Shown: positions 34,574 to 56,191, numbered from the stretch's first letter. The stretch: 64,000 bases of DNA from Rhizomys pruinosus (GCA_009823505.1 VZQC01010551.1:1108167-1172166), one strand, 5' to 3'. The notes: generated by a model not told the origin, from the letters alone. Numbers and translations: made by a program.

Positions 34574-34847
34574 TGTGGGTCGTCCATCGAGATTTGTGGT
34601 GGGGCCCATTTAATCCCAGGATGATCCATGTGGGAAACACATGCAGGAAAGCACACCACGTGGACACATATTAAAGTCCAAATGCAGAGAGAGATTTTAT
34701 TTCAAGATGTCTGGTTAAATATCCAGCATGACTCAATTCTCAAAGCCAAATCCTAAACCTTTTCGTCACTATATCCCACTCCATGGGTGTGGCCAGGGAG
34801 GTCCCATTGGCTTAGAATGCAACCCATCTTAACTAAGTTTTCCCACA
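34574..34847 (-). mobile_element. ERV LTR, right (5' LTR on minus strand)
   Basis: Aligns end to end with 29522-29795 without gaps. Its right edge abuts the ATCCTA duplication and then L1 sequence. Confidence 0.85.
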
Positions 34848-34853
34848 ATCCTA

Positions 34854-35382
34854 ACCCTGTCTCAAAAAAAAAAATCCTATTAACCATAGGTATAGAAGAG
34901 GAGGAAACCTGGGTCAAAGGCACAAAAATATTTTTAAAAAATCATAGAAATTTCCCAAATCTGAGGAAGGGTTATCTGTCAAGGTGCAAGGAACATATGA
35001 ACACCAAATAGACAGGACCAGAAAAGAAACTCCCCATGTTGATATAGAAAGTTGTGTGAGAGGAAGCTCAAGTTTCATAAAACGGCAGGCCCATCAGAAT
35101 AACAGCTGACTTTTCAATGGAGACTATAAAAACTAGAAGGGATCATACTGACTTCCTACAAGTCATGAAAGAGCACAGATTCCAGCCCAGACTACTATAT
35201 TAGCAAAATTATTAGTTTTTATGAAAGGAGAAAAAATACCATGATAAAAACAGGTTTAAGGAATTTCTGTTCACTAAGCCAATGCTACAGAGACCACTAG
35301 AAGGAATCTAAAGAGAAAAATCACATCCAAGGGAGCAAAGGAATAAATAAACAATTGCAGAACAGTTAACCAAAAGAGGCCT
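34854..35382 (+). mobile_element. Old L1, middle part (ORF1) after ERV
   Basis: Continues ORF1-like sequence (AACACCAAATAGACAGGACC, AATAACAGCTGACTTTTC), with the same order as 9175-9330 of the other L1. It ends at the target-site duplication of the TM6SF1 retrocopy. Confidence 0.85.
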
Positions 35383-35399
35383 AAGAAAACAACATAACA

Positions 35400-36513
<1,114 letters not shown>

Positions 36514-37618
36514 TAAAAACAAAAGCAGATGAAAAAGTGGACTAAAAATATACTTGGTGTTCTTTCTCTTCCTGACTTCTGTTACACTGGTACTCATGTT
36601 CTGTCCCACTTTACTCTTTTCCACACACGAATACTTAAGAGAACACAGATTCTTGCCCTGCATTATATGTGTGAACAAAACTAATGGTATTATGTGGGTA
36701 AATTTCCTTTTCTGAAGGAAAATTGAAGTTGTTAAGAAACAGCTTGTTTAAAGAAATATATAAAAATCATCTGTGAATAATTGTGACCCTCTATCAACAC
36801 TCTGCAGCTATGTGTGAAAATTACAATTCTAGTGCCTACAAATAGGTAAGAAGGAAACTATTCAGAAATCAATATGGTCTATGCATATGCAACAATACAC
36901 AACAGCAACTACTGGAGAAATGACTCTTGCATATGAAATGTGTGATTCACAGTCTGCCTTAATAATAGAAGCCAGATCATCAGAGTATTTATGCTGTTTG
37001 AAAAGCATCTTCCCAAGAAAAGTATACTTTTTTACTGCTGTCTTAAAAACTGCTTTTATTAAAACTTTTAGTGTGAATTTAAGCAGCTAAAGTGACACAA
37101 ATCAACTTTATCATTGCCTTTAATGAACATTTGTTTTTGTTGGTGCCTGGCAATATTTCTATTATATTTCTATGTATATTTTTAATAAAAGCATTGTTTG
37201 CTTTTTATGAAGACAAACTTTATTAAACTTAATACATTTTACATATAAAAAAGAAAACAACATAACAAAATATTAGGAATTAATAAACATTGATCAATAA
37301 CAACTCTCAATATTAATGGTCTCAATTCCCCCAATAAAAAGACACAGACTAACAAATCAGATAAGAAAACAAGATGCTGCCTCCAAGAAACATCTCATCA
37401 TTGACAATGAATACCATGTTAGGGAAAAAGCATGGAAAAAACCGTTCCAAGTAAGTGGAGCTAAGAACAAGAAGGGATAGTTATCTCATATCAGAAGACT
37501 TAGGGAAGGACATTTCATACTCATTAAAGGAAAAATACACCAAGAGGATATTATAACACTAAACATAAATGCACCGAACACAGGGACACCACCCAGTTTT
37601 ATAAAAGAAACACAATTA

Positions 37619-37844
37619 AGGGCTGGAGAGATGGCTCAGGGTTAAGAGTGTCAACTGCTCTTGCAGAGGACCAGGGTTCGATTCCCAGTACCCACATGGC
37701 AGCTAAGAACCATCTTTAACTCCAGTTCCAGAGGAATCCGACGCCCTCTTCTGACCTCTGCATCATTGTCCGACACGAGTGCACCAACCTGCATGCAGAC
37801 AGTACACTCATACACATAAAAAATAAATAAAAAAGAAATTAAAA
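37619..37844 (+). mobile_element. B2 SINE in L1 ORF2
   Basis: ATAAAAGAAACACAATTA flanks (37601-37618, 37845-37862). Confidence 0.95.
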
Positions 37845-38023
37845 ATAAAAGAAACACAATTACACATAGAACCACAGATTGATTCCAATACAGTGATGGG
37901 AGGTGACTTCAGCATCTTACTTTTACCAGTAGAGAACTCATTCAAACAGAAACTAGAGAAACCCTGGAGGCAAATGACATCATAAATCAAATAGATCAAA
38001 CAGACATTTAAAGAACATTCCAC

Positions 38024-38269
38024 TTGGGGCTGGAGAGATAGCCTAGCGGTTAAGAGCACCGATTGCTCTTGCAGAGGACCTGAGTTCGATCCCCAGCACC
38101 CACATGGCAGCTAAGAACCGTCTGTAACTCCAATTCCAGGAAAACTCCGGTTCCAGGGGAATCCGAGACCCTCTTCTGACCTCTGCGGCATTGCACGACA
38201 CGGGTGTACAAACCTACATGCAGACAGTACATTCATACACGCACAAAAATAAATAAAATTAAAAAAAAT
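38024..38269 (+). mobile_element. B2 SINE in L1 ORF2
   Basis: AAAGAACATTCCAC flanks (38010-38023, 38270-38283). Confidence 0.95.
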
Positions 38270-38653
38270 AAAGAACATTCCACCCAAACACTAAAGAATA
38301 GATTTTTTTCTTAGCAACCTATGGGACTTTCTCCAAAATTAACCACTTATTAGAATACAAAACAAACTCAATGAGTATGTAAAAATTGAAATAATGTTCT
38401 ATACTCTATCTGGTCACAAAGGAATAAAGGTAGATATCAACAACAAAAACAGGAGAAAGTACACATGGAAACTAAACAACACACTGCTGAATGAAAAGGG
38501 TCAAAGGAGAAATCAAAGGGAAATAGAAAATTTCTAGATTTGAATGAGGTTGAAAAGGAAAACACAACTTACTAAAATCTATGGGACTTAAGGAAGGCAG
38601 TCCCAGGAGGAGAGTTTTTAGCACTAAGTGAGTACATAAAAAACTGGAAAGAT

Positions 38654-38797
38654 TGCCGGGTGTGGTGGCACACGCCTTTAATCCTAGCACTCGGGAGGCA
38701 GAGGCAGGCCGATCTTTGTGAGTTCAACCCTAGCCTGGTCTACAGAGTGAGTTCCAGGACAGCTGGGGCTACAAGGAGACCCTGTCTCGAAAAGACC
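38654..38797 (+). mobile_element. B1 SINE in L1 ORF2
   Basis: AAAACTGGAAAGAT flanks (38640-38653, 38798-38811). Confidence 0.95.
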
Positions 38798-39243
38798 AAA
38801 ACTGGAAAGATCTCATATTAATAACTTAAAGATGCACCTGAAGGTATGGATAAACAAGAACAGATAACACTCAAAAGAGTGAATAGGAAGAGATAATAAA
38901 AATCAGGACAGAAATGAATGAAATGGAAATGAAAAAAATGAAATGAAGAGTTGGTTCTTTGAAAAGATCAATAAGATTGATAAACCTTTGGCCAAGTCAA
39001 CCAAAAGAAAGAGATGCCCCAAATTAATAAAATTAGAGATGAAAAGGAAAAACAACAATACTGAGGAAATTCAGAGAATCATAATGACATTTAAAAATCT
39101 GTATTAGACTAAAGTGGAAAATCTAAATGAAATAAATGAATTTCTTGCTACTTATGACCAATTGAAATTAAGCCATCATGAGGTAACTGTTTAAATAAAT
39201 CCATTACAACCAATGAGATAGAAGCAGTAATTAAAAATGTTCC

Positions 39244-39475
39244 CGGGCTGGAGAGATGGCTCAGCGGTTAAGTGTCAACTGCTCTTGCAGAGCGGGGATT
39301 GGATTCCCAGCACCCACGTGGCAGCTAAGAACTGCCTTTAAGCCAGGTGTGGTGGTGCACACCTTCAATCCCAGCACTCAGGAGGCAGAGGCAGGCAGAT
39401 CTCTGTGAGTTCAAGGCCAGCCTGGTCTACAGAGTGAGTTCCAGACCAGCTGGGGCTATAGGGAGACCCTATATC
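39244..39475 (+). mobile_element. B2-B1 chimeric SINE in L1
   Basis: B2 head to 39341 (AACTGCCTTTAA), B1 from 39342 (GCCAGGTGTGGTGG). Flanks AAAAATGTTCC (39233-39243) and AAAAAAGTTCC (39476-39486) fit a TSD of the whole unit with one mismatch. Confidence 0.85.
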
Positions 39476-39609
39476 AAAAAAGTTCCAACTTTAAAAAATA
39501 TCCCAGAACCAGATGAATATAAAGCAGAATTCTACTGAACCTTCAAAGAAGACCTAATGACAATACTCTTCAAGTTATTCCATAAAATAGGAAAGGAAAG
39601 AACTATTCT

Positions 39610-39763
39610 AATTTTTTTTTCGGTGTTTTTGAGACAGGGTCTCCCTGTAGCCTCAGCTGTCCTGGAACTCACTCTGTAGACCAGGCTGGCCTTGAACTCA
39701 CAAATATCCACCTGCCTCTGCCTCCCGAGTGCTAGGATTAAAGGCATGCACAACCACGCCTGG
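39610..39763 (-). mobile_element. B1 SINE in L1 ORF2
   Basis: TGTTTTTGAGACAGGGTCTCC to CAACCACGCCTGGC. Confidence 0.92.
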
Positions 39764-40471
39764 CCCAATTTATTTTTATAAAGTCAATCAAACCAGACAA
39801 TAATACATCAAAAAAGAAAATGATAAGCCAGTTTCTCTAATGAATATAGATACAAAGAATTTCCAATAAAATACTTGCAAACTGAAGACAAAAGCAGATC
39901 ATAAAAATTATCTACCATGATCAAATTGGCTCCATCCCAAAAATGCAAGGACAGTTCAACATAGGTAGATCAATAAATGCAAGCCACCACATAAACAGAC
40001 TCAAGGACAGCAACCATGTGATCATCTTATTAGGTGTAGAGAAGGCCTTTGACAAAACTCAACATCCTTTCATGTTAAAAGTGAAGGATAATCTAGCGAT
40101 ACAGGGGGCATATCTCAATATAATAAATGTAATATACAATAAACTAACAGTCAGCATCATGTAGAAAAACTAAAAAATAATTTTATGAAAATCAGGAATG
40201 AGACAAGGATATCCACTCTCTCCATTCCTGTTCAATAGAGTGCTTGTGGTGCTAGCTAGAGTAGTAAGACAAGTGAAGGAGATGAAGGGGACACAAATAG
40301 GAAAGGAAGAATCAAAGAATCCTTCTTTGCAAACGATACAATTCTGTACATAAAAGACCCTAAAAACTCCCCCAGAACACTCCCAAGGCAAAGTATCAGG
40401 GTACAAAATTAACACACAAAAATAAATAGCCTTTCTATATACAAATGACCAAACTGAGAAAGAACAAGACC

Positions 40472-40580
40472 CTGACAGCACAGGATTAAGACAACAATTG
40501 ACAAGTGGGACATGAAACTTAAAAAACCTGACAGCACAGGATTAAGACAACAATTGACAAGTGGGACATGAAACTTAAAA
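40472..40580. repeat. 54-bp tandem duplication ending at an N
   Basis: CCTGACAGCACAGGATTAAG...GAAACTTAAAA occurs twice in a row (about 40472-40521 and 40527-40580) before the N at 40581. Copy 2 of the region has one unit followed by a long poly(A). Confidence 0.9.
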
Positions 40581-40800
40581 NTATTTGAATGAAGAGGCAG
40601 TCTACAGAAAGGAAAAAAATATTTTCATCAGCTGTACATCTAACACCAGGTTAATATCTAGACTATTAAAAGAGCTAAAAAAAAAAAAAAAACCAAAGAA
40701 AAAAGCAGCTAACCAAATTAAAAACAGCATGGAACCAAACAAAATTCTCAAAATATGAAATACAAATGGCTGAGAAACAGTTAAAAATGTTCATCATACT

Positions 40801-41038
40801 GGGGTTGGAGAGATGGCCTAGCAGTTAAGAGCACCGACCACTTTTGCAGAGGACCCAGGTTCGATCCCCAGCACCCACATGGCGGCCGAGAACCGTCTGA
40901 AACTCCAATTCCAGGAGAACTCCAGTTCCAGGGGAATCTGAGACCCTCTTCTGACCTCCGCGGCATTGCACGACACGGGTGCACAAACCTGCATGCAGAC
41001 AGTACATTCATACACATACAGAAATAAGTAAAATTAAA
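40801..41038 (+). mobile_element. B2 SINE in L1 ORF2
   Basis: Exact 18-bp AAAAATGTTCATCATACT flanks (40783-40800, 41039-41056). Confidence 0.95.
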
Positions 41039-42384
41039 AAAAATGTTCATCATACTTAGCAATCATGGAAATGTAAATTAAAACTATTTTGAGATTCATT
41101 TTACCTCAGAACATCTAAGATAAAAATAACAGATGACAACAAATGCTGGTGTGGATGTGGAGAAAGGGAGACACTCACTGCTGGTGGGTGTGCAAACTTG
41201 TGCAATCACCATGGAAATTAGTGTGCAGGTTTCTTACAAAAGCTAGAAATAGATCTACCACAAGAGCCAGCCATACTACTTTGGAGCATATGCCCAAATG
41301 ATTCTGTGTGCTACTACAGACATACTGGGTCATCCATTTTTGCTCTGTTCATGATATCTAGGAAATGGAATCAGCCTAGATGTTCATCAGCTGATGAATG
41401 AAAAAAGAAGGGAAAATATGGTATAGTTATGCAATGAAGTATTATTCAGCTGTTGAAAAAACTAAAATTATGAAATTCACAGGTAAATGGATAGAATCCC
41501 AAGTGTGGTAACCCAGACCAAAATAGACAAACATCACATTTTCTTTCAATGTGGATGTTAGCTTTGAATCTTAAAATATGTTTGTTTCCATTTGAACTAC
41601 TCTTATTAGAGGTTAGGAAACCAGTAAAGGACCATAGGAGAGGGGAGGGTCTTTCAAGGGAGGGGAGAGAGAATAGAGTGACATAAAGGGAGAAAGGAGA
41701 ATAATGGAATAGGAAGGATTAAATGGGGTGGGGGATGTGTGGGTAGGATAAAGGGAAGGATAACTAACACTAAAGGCCTTTTGATAAAACCATATAGAAA
41801 TCTGTAGAAGCTTTCTAAAATATATACATATGTGAAAATTTTAAATGGAGTTACCCTGTAACAGGGGGATAATCCAACTAGATGCTTCATCTCAGCAAAT
41901 AAAGCCCCAATACCTGTAGTGGGTTACCTTTTTGTGAGTGTTGACCAGATGGATAATGTAGACCCCCAAACATTATAGGCTATCACCATTGCTCTTGGTT
42001 ACCCTCCAGAACTTGATAGTAAGACCCTATTACTGAAGATGACACATACTGATTAATAGAACATGGAGAAATCAATCAGGTACCTGACCTGGAAGCTTCA
42101 TCCCTACTGGATATCTTTCACAGTGCTGGAAGGTGCAATGCGCATTACCCAGCTGTGAATCCCGTGAGCTACAATAACTACTGCATGGCAAGATATGCCC
42201 AGGAATGTCACGGGAGTACCCAACATCCCTCTGATTGGATTTAAGGGCTACTCCATAAGATGGAACCCATACCTGGCATCATACTGGGGACAAGAACCTG
42301 TGGCTAGATAGGTAATGGGCCCTAGGTGAGAATCTGCTACGTATATCCTCCTAAATGTACATAGTATTAAAATGACTCTTTTTT

Positions 42385-42493
42385 AACATTTTTATTTATT
42401 TTTGTATGTGTATGAATGTACTGTCTGCATGTAGGTTTGTGCACCCATGTCTTGCCATGCCATGGAGGTCAGAAGAGGGTGTCAGATTCTTAA
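42385..42493 (-). mobile_element. B2 SINE fragment in L1 3' UTR
   Basis: Tail half only: TGTATGTGTATGAATGTACT ... AGAAGAGGGTGTCAGATTC. Confidence 0.85.
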
Positions 42494-42904
42494 TGAGTAA
42501 TTGCAATACTCACAGGTTAAAGAATCTCTCAGCTTTCATCAGAGAAGTTGCTGCTTGCATTAAAAGGCAGAGTTAAATCACAGAGACTCACAACTGAGCA
42601 ACACTCAGAGAATAAGAGACTGCAGTGCTCAGCCTTAAATGTGACATCTATATCATACCCCTATCCCCAAAGCTCGGGGAACTTTGAGGAGGAGGAGTGG
42701 AAATATTGTGAGAGTCAGAAGTGGTGAATGACTGCAAGGAAACAGTGTTTTCCAGAAAGAAGAGAAATTGCATTTATGAACCCGTGGCAGTTGTGACAGA
42801 GCACACAGACCTGTTCATCCTTAAGCCAGACAAAATCCAGTCATGGAGGGGATAGGTGAGCATGAACTCCCATCCATAGGTGAGGATCTATCAGTGTTTA
42901 CTAA

Positions 42905-43786
42905 CTGCTGGGACTCAAAAAACAAAGAAGTAAGAAAACAAATGACCTACTCAAAAGATGGAGTAAAGAGCTGAACAGAGACTTCACCAGTGAGGAAGTA
43001 AAGATGGTTGAGAAGCATCTTAAAAAGTGTTCAACATAGCACTGGAAGGATAGCACAGCTGTTAAAGGCTGAGGCTAAGAACCACAAAAAAAGTGTTCAA
43101 CATAATTAATAATTAAGGAAATGCAAACTAAAACCACTCTCAGATATCTCAATGCCGATATGACTGGCTAAGATCAAGAACACAAAACCACTGACCCAGC
43201 CAAACCACTCCTGGGTATATACCCACAAGACTCATCCTACTGCAAAGATATATGCACATCCATGTTTATTGTAGCTCTTTCACAATAGTGAAGAGCTGGA
43301 ACCAACCCAAATGCCCCTCAACTGATGAATGGATGACAAAAATGTGGTACATCTACACAATGGAGTACTACTCAGCGGTAAAGAATGATGACATCCTTTG
43401 CAGGTAAATGGATGGAACTCAAAGCCATTATGCTAAGTGAAGTAACACAGTCCCAGAAAAACAAGCGGTAAATGGTCTCCCTCATTTGTGGATGCTAACA
43501 TCAAATCCCCAGATGAAAGGCAAGCTGAATGACATTATTGTTATATTTCTGTTTATCTGAAAGCAACTATTTTATTATAATGTAAATATCTTAAAGGGCT
43601 CTAGAATGGATCCACCACTTTCAGACTCTGTATTTATTGTATATGAGTGGAAATTATGTATGTATATTTTAGAGTAATATAAAATTAAAGGAGGAAAATG
43701 TGAATTCCTAAACATAAAAAAAGACTGAGAGAAAGATGCAGGATAGTTATGGCAGAGTGCATGATCTGGGGTGGGGGGGAGGGAAA
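42905..43786 (+). mobile_element. Second L1, 3' end of ORF2 and tail
   Basis: Matches 12490-13260 in content (GTGGTACATCTACACAATGG, GTAACACAGTCCCAGAAAAA). It stops at the N; the real 3' end is visible only after copy 2, at 51843-51920 (CAATAAAAGCATTATAAAA). Confidence 0.85.
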
Positions 43787-43787
43787 N

Positions 43788-51843
<8,056 letters not shown>

Positions 51844-52175
51844 TTGGAATATGTCTAAACTGAACTGAGAAATGATGTCTGAAATACACATCAATAAAAG
51901 CATTATAAAAATATTCTCCAATAAAAAAATGACTGCCAGGAGAGGAAGTCAGTTTTCTTTAAGGGTGTGATTCCTGTTAGGTTGATCATAATCCAGGGTA
52001 GGGTCCACACTCAAGAGTATTTGGACATCCTGGACTCAATGGAGGGGGCATAAAGTTGAGTAGACAGGGGGTGGATCTGGGAGAAGTTGGGGGAGGGGAA
52101 ATATGATCAAAATACACTGTATGAAGTTCTCAACAAACTGATAAAATGAACTTTAAAAAGTAAAAAGCGATAATG

Positions 52176-52314
52176 GCCAGGCATGGTGGCTTACGCCTTT
52201 AATCACAGCACTCGGGAAACAGAGGCAGGCAGATCTCTGTGAATTCAAGGACAGCCTGATCTACAGAGTGAGTTCCAGGACAGATGGCTGGAGCTACGGG
52301 GGGACCCAGTCTAG

Positions 52315-52316
<2 letters not shown>
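52176..52316 (+). mobile_element. B1 SINE
   Basis: GCCAGGCATGGTGGCTTACG start; the tail became (CA)n. Confidence 0.9.

Positions 52317-52363
<47 letters not shown>
52317..52363. repeat. (CA)n microsatellite
   Basis: About 23 CA units at the B1 tail. Confidence 0.97.
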
Positions 52364-52367
<4 letters not shown>

Positions 52368-52434
52368 CAACACTGATGTTACTAAGCTACTAAGGGCAAC
52401 CATCTTGATTCTGTTGGAATAATTTCTCTTTGTG

Positions 52435-52473
52435 CATGCGTGCGTGCGTGTGTGTGTGTGTGTGTGTGTGTGT

Positions 52474-52504
<31 letters not shown>
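52435..52504. repeat. (TG)n/(TGCG)n microsatellite
   Basis: TGCGTGCG start then two TG runs split by TCTGTT. It lies 70 bp from the (CA)n run, so the two could pair as an inverted repeat. Confidence 0.95.
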
Positions 52505-52608
52505 ATGTGGTCACCTTGCAGCAAGCTAATCTTCCCCATCATGGGCCATCCGAATCTAATGAGACATTCTTGACATCTAAATGCGTTGTCTACATAGAAA
52601 TATAAACA

Positions 52609-52856
52609 GGGGCTGGAGAGATGGCCTAGCGGCTAAGAGAGCCGACCGCTCTTACAGAGGACCCGGGTTCGATCCCCAGCACCCACATGGCGGCCGAGAA
52701 CCGTCTGAAACTCCAATTCCAGGAGAACTCCAGTTCCAGGGGAATCCGACACCCTCTTCTGACCTCCGCGGCATTGCACGACACGGGTGCAGAAACTTGC
52801 ATGCAGACAGTACATTCATACACATACGGAAATAAATAAAATTAATTTTAAAAAAA
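52609..52856 (+). mobile_element. B2 SINE with TSD
   Basis: AGAAATATAAACA at 52596-52608 and 52857-52869. Confidence 0.95.
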
Positions 52857-52907
52857 AGAAATATAAACATAAAAATATAGGATGGTCCTTTTTTAAAGGC
52901 CATGGAA

Positions 52908-53130
52908 CTGGGGATGGAGTGATAGCACAGTGGTTAAGATCAGTAGCTGTTCTCGTAGAAGAGCCGGGTTCAATTCCCAGAACCCATATGGCAGCTGACA
53001 ACCATTTGTAAATCCAGTTCCAGGAGAATCTGACACCTTCTCCTGACTCCATGGGCACTGCATAGCACATTACATCCATGCATGCAATATGCTGATACAC
53101 ATAAAATAAAAATAATAAATAAAATATTAA
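52908..53130 (+). mobile_element. B2 SINE, older
   Basis: ACTGGGGATGGAGTGATAGC start; TGATACACATAAAATAAAA tail. Confidence 0.85.
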
Positions 53131-53167
53131 AACTAAAGACGATGGATTTTTAAATATCTTTTTTTGT

Positions 53168-53450
53168 GGGCTGGAGAGATGGTTTAGTGGTTGAGAGCAC
53201 TGACTGCTCTTGGAGAGGACCCAGGTTTGATTCCCAGCACCCACGTGGCAGCTAAGAACCATCTTTAAGCCAGGTGTGATGGCACATGCCTTTAATCCTA
53301 GCACTTGGGAGGCAGAGGCAGGCAGATATCTGTGAGTTCAAGGGCAGCCTGGTCTAACAGAGTGAGTTCCAGGCCAGCTGGGGCTATAGGGAGACCCAGT
53401 CTCAAAAAGGCAAAACAAACAGACAAACAAACAAACAAAAAACACCAAAC
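53168..53450 (+). mobile_element. B2-B1 chimeric SINE
   Basis: B2 head 53168-53268 (ending AACCATCTTTAA), B1 from 53269 (GCCAGGTGTGATGG), A-rich tail with CAAA repeats to 53450. Flanks CTTTTTTTGT (53158-53167) and CTTTTTTGT (53451-53459). Confidence 0.85.
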
Positions 53451-53459
53451 CTTTTTTGT

Positions 53460-53775
53460 ATGTGTGCATTCATGTTTGTGAGTGTTGGCATGTGCATATC
53501 AAGGTACATGTGTAGAAGTCAGAGGCTAAGCTTGGGGGGTCAGTTCATCCCTTCTGTTTGGTTCGAGACAGCGTGTCTTCATTGTTTGCTGCTGTGTATG
53601 CCAGGCTAGCTGATCTTCAAGTGTCCAGGGATTCACTTGTTTGCCTATAAACCCAGAATCACCAGGATTACAGATATGTGCTACCGTACTTGGCTTACAT
53701 GGGTCTTAGATTCAAATTCAGGCCCTTACACTTGTGTGGCAAATGATTTAACCACTGAGCCATCTCCCCAGCCTG
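53460..53775 (-). mobile_element. B4-type SINE, old
   Basis: B1-like GGTTCGAGACAGCGTGTCTT, then a terminal ACCACTGAGCCATCTCCCCA on the minus-strand pattern. Confidence 0.65.
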
Positions 53776-55315
53776 GAGATAGGTATTTTTTAAGTGTTAA
53801 TGTTATATTTGAAATAAATAGTTTGAAATTTGGGCAACAAAATGTTTATTGTATAATTTATTTTATGATTCAGGAAATATATTTTAGAAACTGTAAGTTC
53901 AAAATATGTGTAATGGCAACACCTAGAGGCTGTACCTACAGAGAACTGCAGGGACCCCGAGAACCAAATTCCTTCTGATTCACCGTATTAATAGTTTATC
54001 TGAGAATATAGAGATACTCTGCACCACTGTAGGGATACTTCACCATTGGTCCTTTGGATGTGCTCCCAAAAGGCATTTGTATCTTTAAAGAAATCATTAA
54101 AATAGGAGTCCACACTATGATGCTCTGTTGGGTGGATTTGGGAGAGTAGATAAAAGAAAAATTACAAATCTATTACTCTAACTTTCTAGGCAGAAGCAGG
54201 CATGTTATCTACTGACAAACATCTCTAGAGAGATTAAAGATGAGCTATGGACGATGCCTGCACTGTCTACAAAATTATTGAGTGACTACACCTAGGAATT
54301 GTATCAGAATAAGAAAGTACTTTTCAAACTGTGACATCAGATTTCAATTTAATGTCTAGGAAGATGGTAGGAGTTTGCAAAAGTAGATCCTCCCAGCAGA
54401 GGGCGAGCGTAAGTTACAAATCATGACTAAAACCACTTGAATTTTCTTGATTTTATGATGTTTTTATGATTTATATTTCTTTTAAGATTTATTTTTCAAT
54501 CTATACTTGAAAACAGCATATTCATTTATAAACCACATAGATTCCATTATTGGTATGCCTTTTTTTTTTTAAATTGGTATTTCTTTAAAGGAGTGAAGGC
54601 TGTGATGTATGTCAGATGTGAAAGGCCTACAGTGCTTTGTCCTTTATTCCCGGCCACTTGGGAGGTTAATTCAGGAAGATTGCTTTAGCTCATGAGGCCA
54701 GCCTGGGGAAATAGCAAAACCTTGCCTTGGAAAATGTAAGCATCTGCCAGGGATAGAAGGCTCAGGAATTACTCTGTGGCAAGGGACCGCCTTTTGATTA
54801 AGGAGAGGAGTAGCTGGTTACACTAGCTCATTTTGCTGAGCACTGGGCTCAGAAGTTTGTGGCTTCTTGGGTGTACATGGGGTATATATTTTCTGAATTA
54901 CTCAGCCTAGCCAGCAAGTTTGCAGCTGCACTTACTGAGGGGAATCAATAGGACATCAAACATACAAAAAACAGCTACTTCATTATTTCACTAGTGAGTA
55001 TTTTATCTAGGTAATTGGTAGAACAGTCTGGCAGGTAGGTGTCCACGTCACTGTCTCTCACCTCCCAGTGTCTGATGCCTCTCACCTGTCCAGTCTGCTG
55101 TAAAGCCACCCACTCTGAGTATCTGATCTGAGGTACTTGGGAGGCTGAGGCAGGAGGATCACTTGAACCTGTTAGAGCAATACTCTGGCTCAAATAGGAC
55201 CCTCCATTCTGGGCACAGGGATGTTTTCAACTCCTTATGTTCGTTCCTTCTGCTAAATCAGTTGGTTTCTTTCAATATTCTTCAGGACACTTCTTTTTAT
55301 ATGTCATAAGACATG
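53776..55315. other. FBXL13 intron 1, mostly unique
   Basis: Old SINE traces near 54600-54720 and 55125-55200 (GTACTTGGGAGGCTGAGGCA). No exon, promoter or long frame recognised. Confidence 0.55.
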
Positions 55316-55534
55316 GGGGCTGGAGAGCTGGCTCAGCAGTTGGGAGCGCTGACTGCTCTTGCAGAGGACCCGGCTTTGATTCCCAGCAACCAAATGTCAG
55401 CTAAGAACCGTCTTTAACTCCAGTTCCAGGGGAATCCGACGCCCTCTACTGACCTCCGTGCATTGCACGACATGGGTGCACCAACCTACATGTACACTCA
55501 TACACATAAAAAAATAATAAAATAAAAAATAAAA
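55316..55534 (+). mobile_element. B2 SINE
   Basis: GGGGCTGGAGAGCTGGCTCA start; single-segment subfamily; short AAGACAT flanks. Confidence 0.9.
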
Positions 55535-55782
55535 AAAGACATAACAGCCCATTTATTTTCAAACTTTTAATAGCATACACACAAAATAAGATGTCCTTTA
55601 AACTAACAGTATGCTAACTCCATCTCCATTTTGGGGTGGAAGATTTCTCTTTGGCTTATTTCATGGATTTGGGATGGGGATGGGGTAGAAGGGACTTTGA
55701 ATAGTATTTAGAAACTTAAACCTGTTCCGAAGTAAAGGGGTTTCTGGAACTAAGATTCTGACATTGAATTTTTTATTTATTT

Positions 55783-55933
55783 ATTTTTTGGTCTTTTTGA
55801 AACAGGGTCTCCCCATAGCCCCAACTGTCCTGGAACTCACTCTGTAGACCAGGCTGGCCTTGAACTCACAAAGATCTACCTGCCTCCGCCTCCCAAGTGC
55901 TAGGATTAAAGGCATGTGCCACGACACCTGGCT
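55783..55933 (-). mobile_element. B1 SINE
   Basis: TCTTTTTGAAACAGGGTCTC to CACGACACCTGGC. Confidence 0.9.
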
Positions 55934-55949
55934 TGACGTTGAATTTTTT

Positions 55950-56191
55950 TTTAATTTTAATTTAATTTTATTTATTTATGTGTATGAATGTACTGTCTGC
56001 ATGGAGGTTTGTGCACCCATGTCGTGCAATGCCATGGAGGTCAGAAGAGGGTGTCGGATTCCCCTGGAACTGGAGTTCTCCTGGAGTTGGAGTTATAGAC
56101 GGTTCTCAGCTGCCGTATGGGTGTTGAGGATCAAACCCCGTACTCTATAAGAGCAGTCGGCGCTCTTAACCCCTAGGCCATGTCTCCAGTC
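55950..56191 (-). mobile_element. B2 SINE
   Basis: TTGACATTGAATTTTTT-type sequence (GACGTTGA(A/G)TTTTTT) brackets both this and the B1, so two insertions used one target. Confidence 0.9.

Larger units (their letters stand above)
29522..34847 (-). mobile_element. Non-coding class II-like ERV inside L1
   Basis: Two 274-bp LTRs (29522-29795 and 34574-34847) are flanked by a 6-bp target-site duplication ATCCTA (29516-29521, 34848-34853), the size typical of ERVK-class integration. TTTATT near 29645 gives a minus-strand polyadenylation signal, and next to the left LTR the minus strand reads AAAGGGTGAGA, a polypurine tract, so the element runs right to left. Next to the right LTR the minus strand has TGGTGCCCATATG, a possible but weak primer site. 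The LTRs differ at about 17 of 274 positions by eye (about 6%). The 4.8-kb interior shows no gag, pol or env, only short frames, AT-rich repeats and a nested B2. It appears to be non-autonomous or fully decayed. Confidence 0.85.
37268..42900 (+). mobile_element. Old L1, ORF2 and Lx-like 3' UTR
   Basis: ORF2 begins near 37300 (AATATTAATGGTCTCAATTC), with reverse-transcriptase-like pieces near 39780-40330 and the ORF2 end near 41160-41480 (GGAGAAAGGGAGACACTCAC). A long 3' UTR follows, with CATCAGAGAAGTTGCTGC near 42540 and GACATCTATATCATACCC near 42645 in the order I know from Lx-type rodent L1s. SINEs are nested throughout. All frames are broken. Confidence 0.8.
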
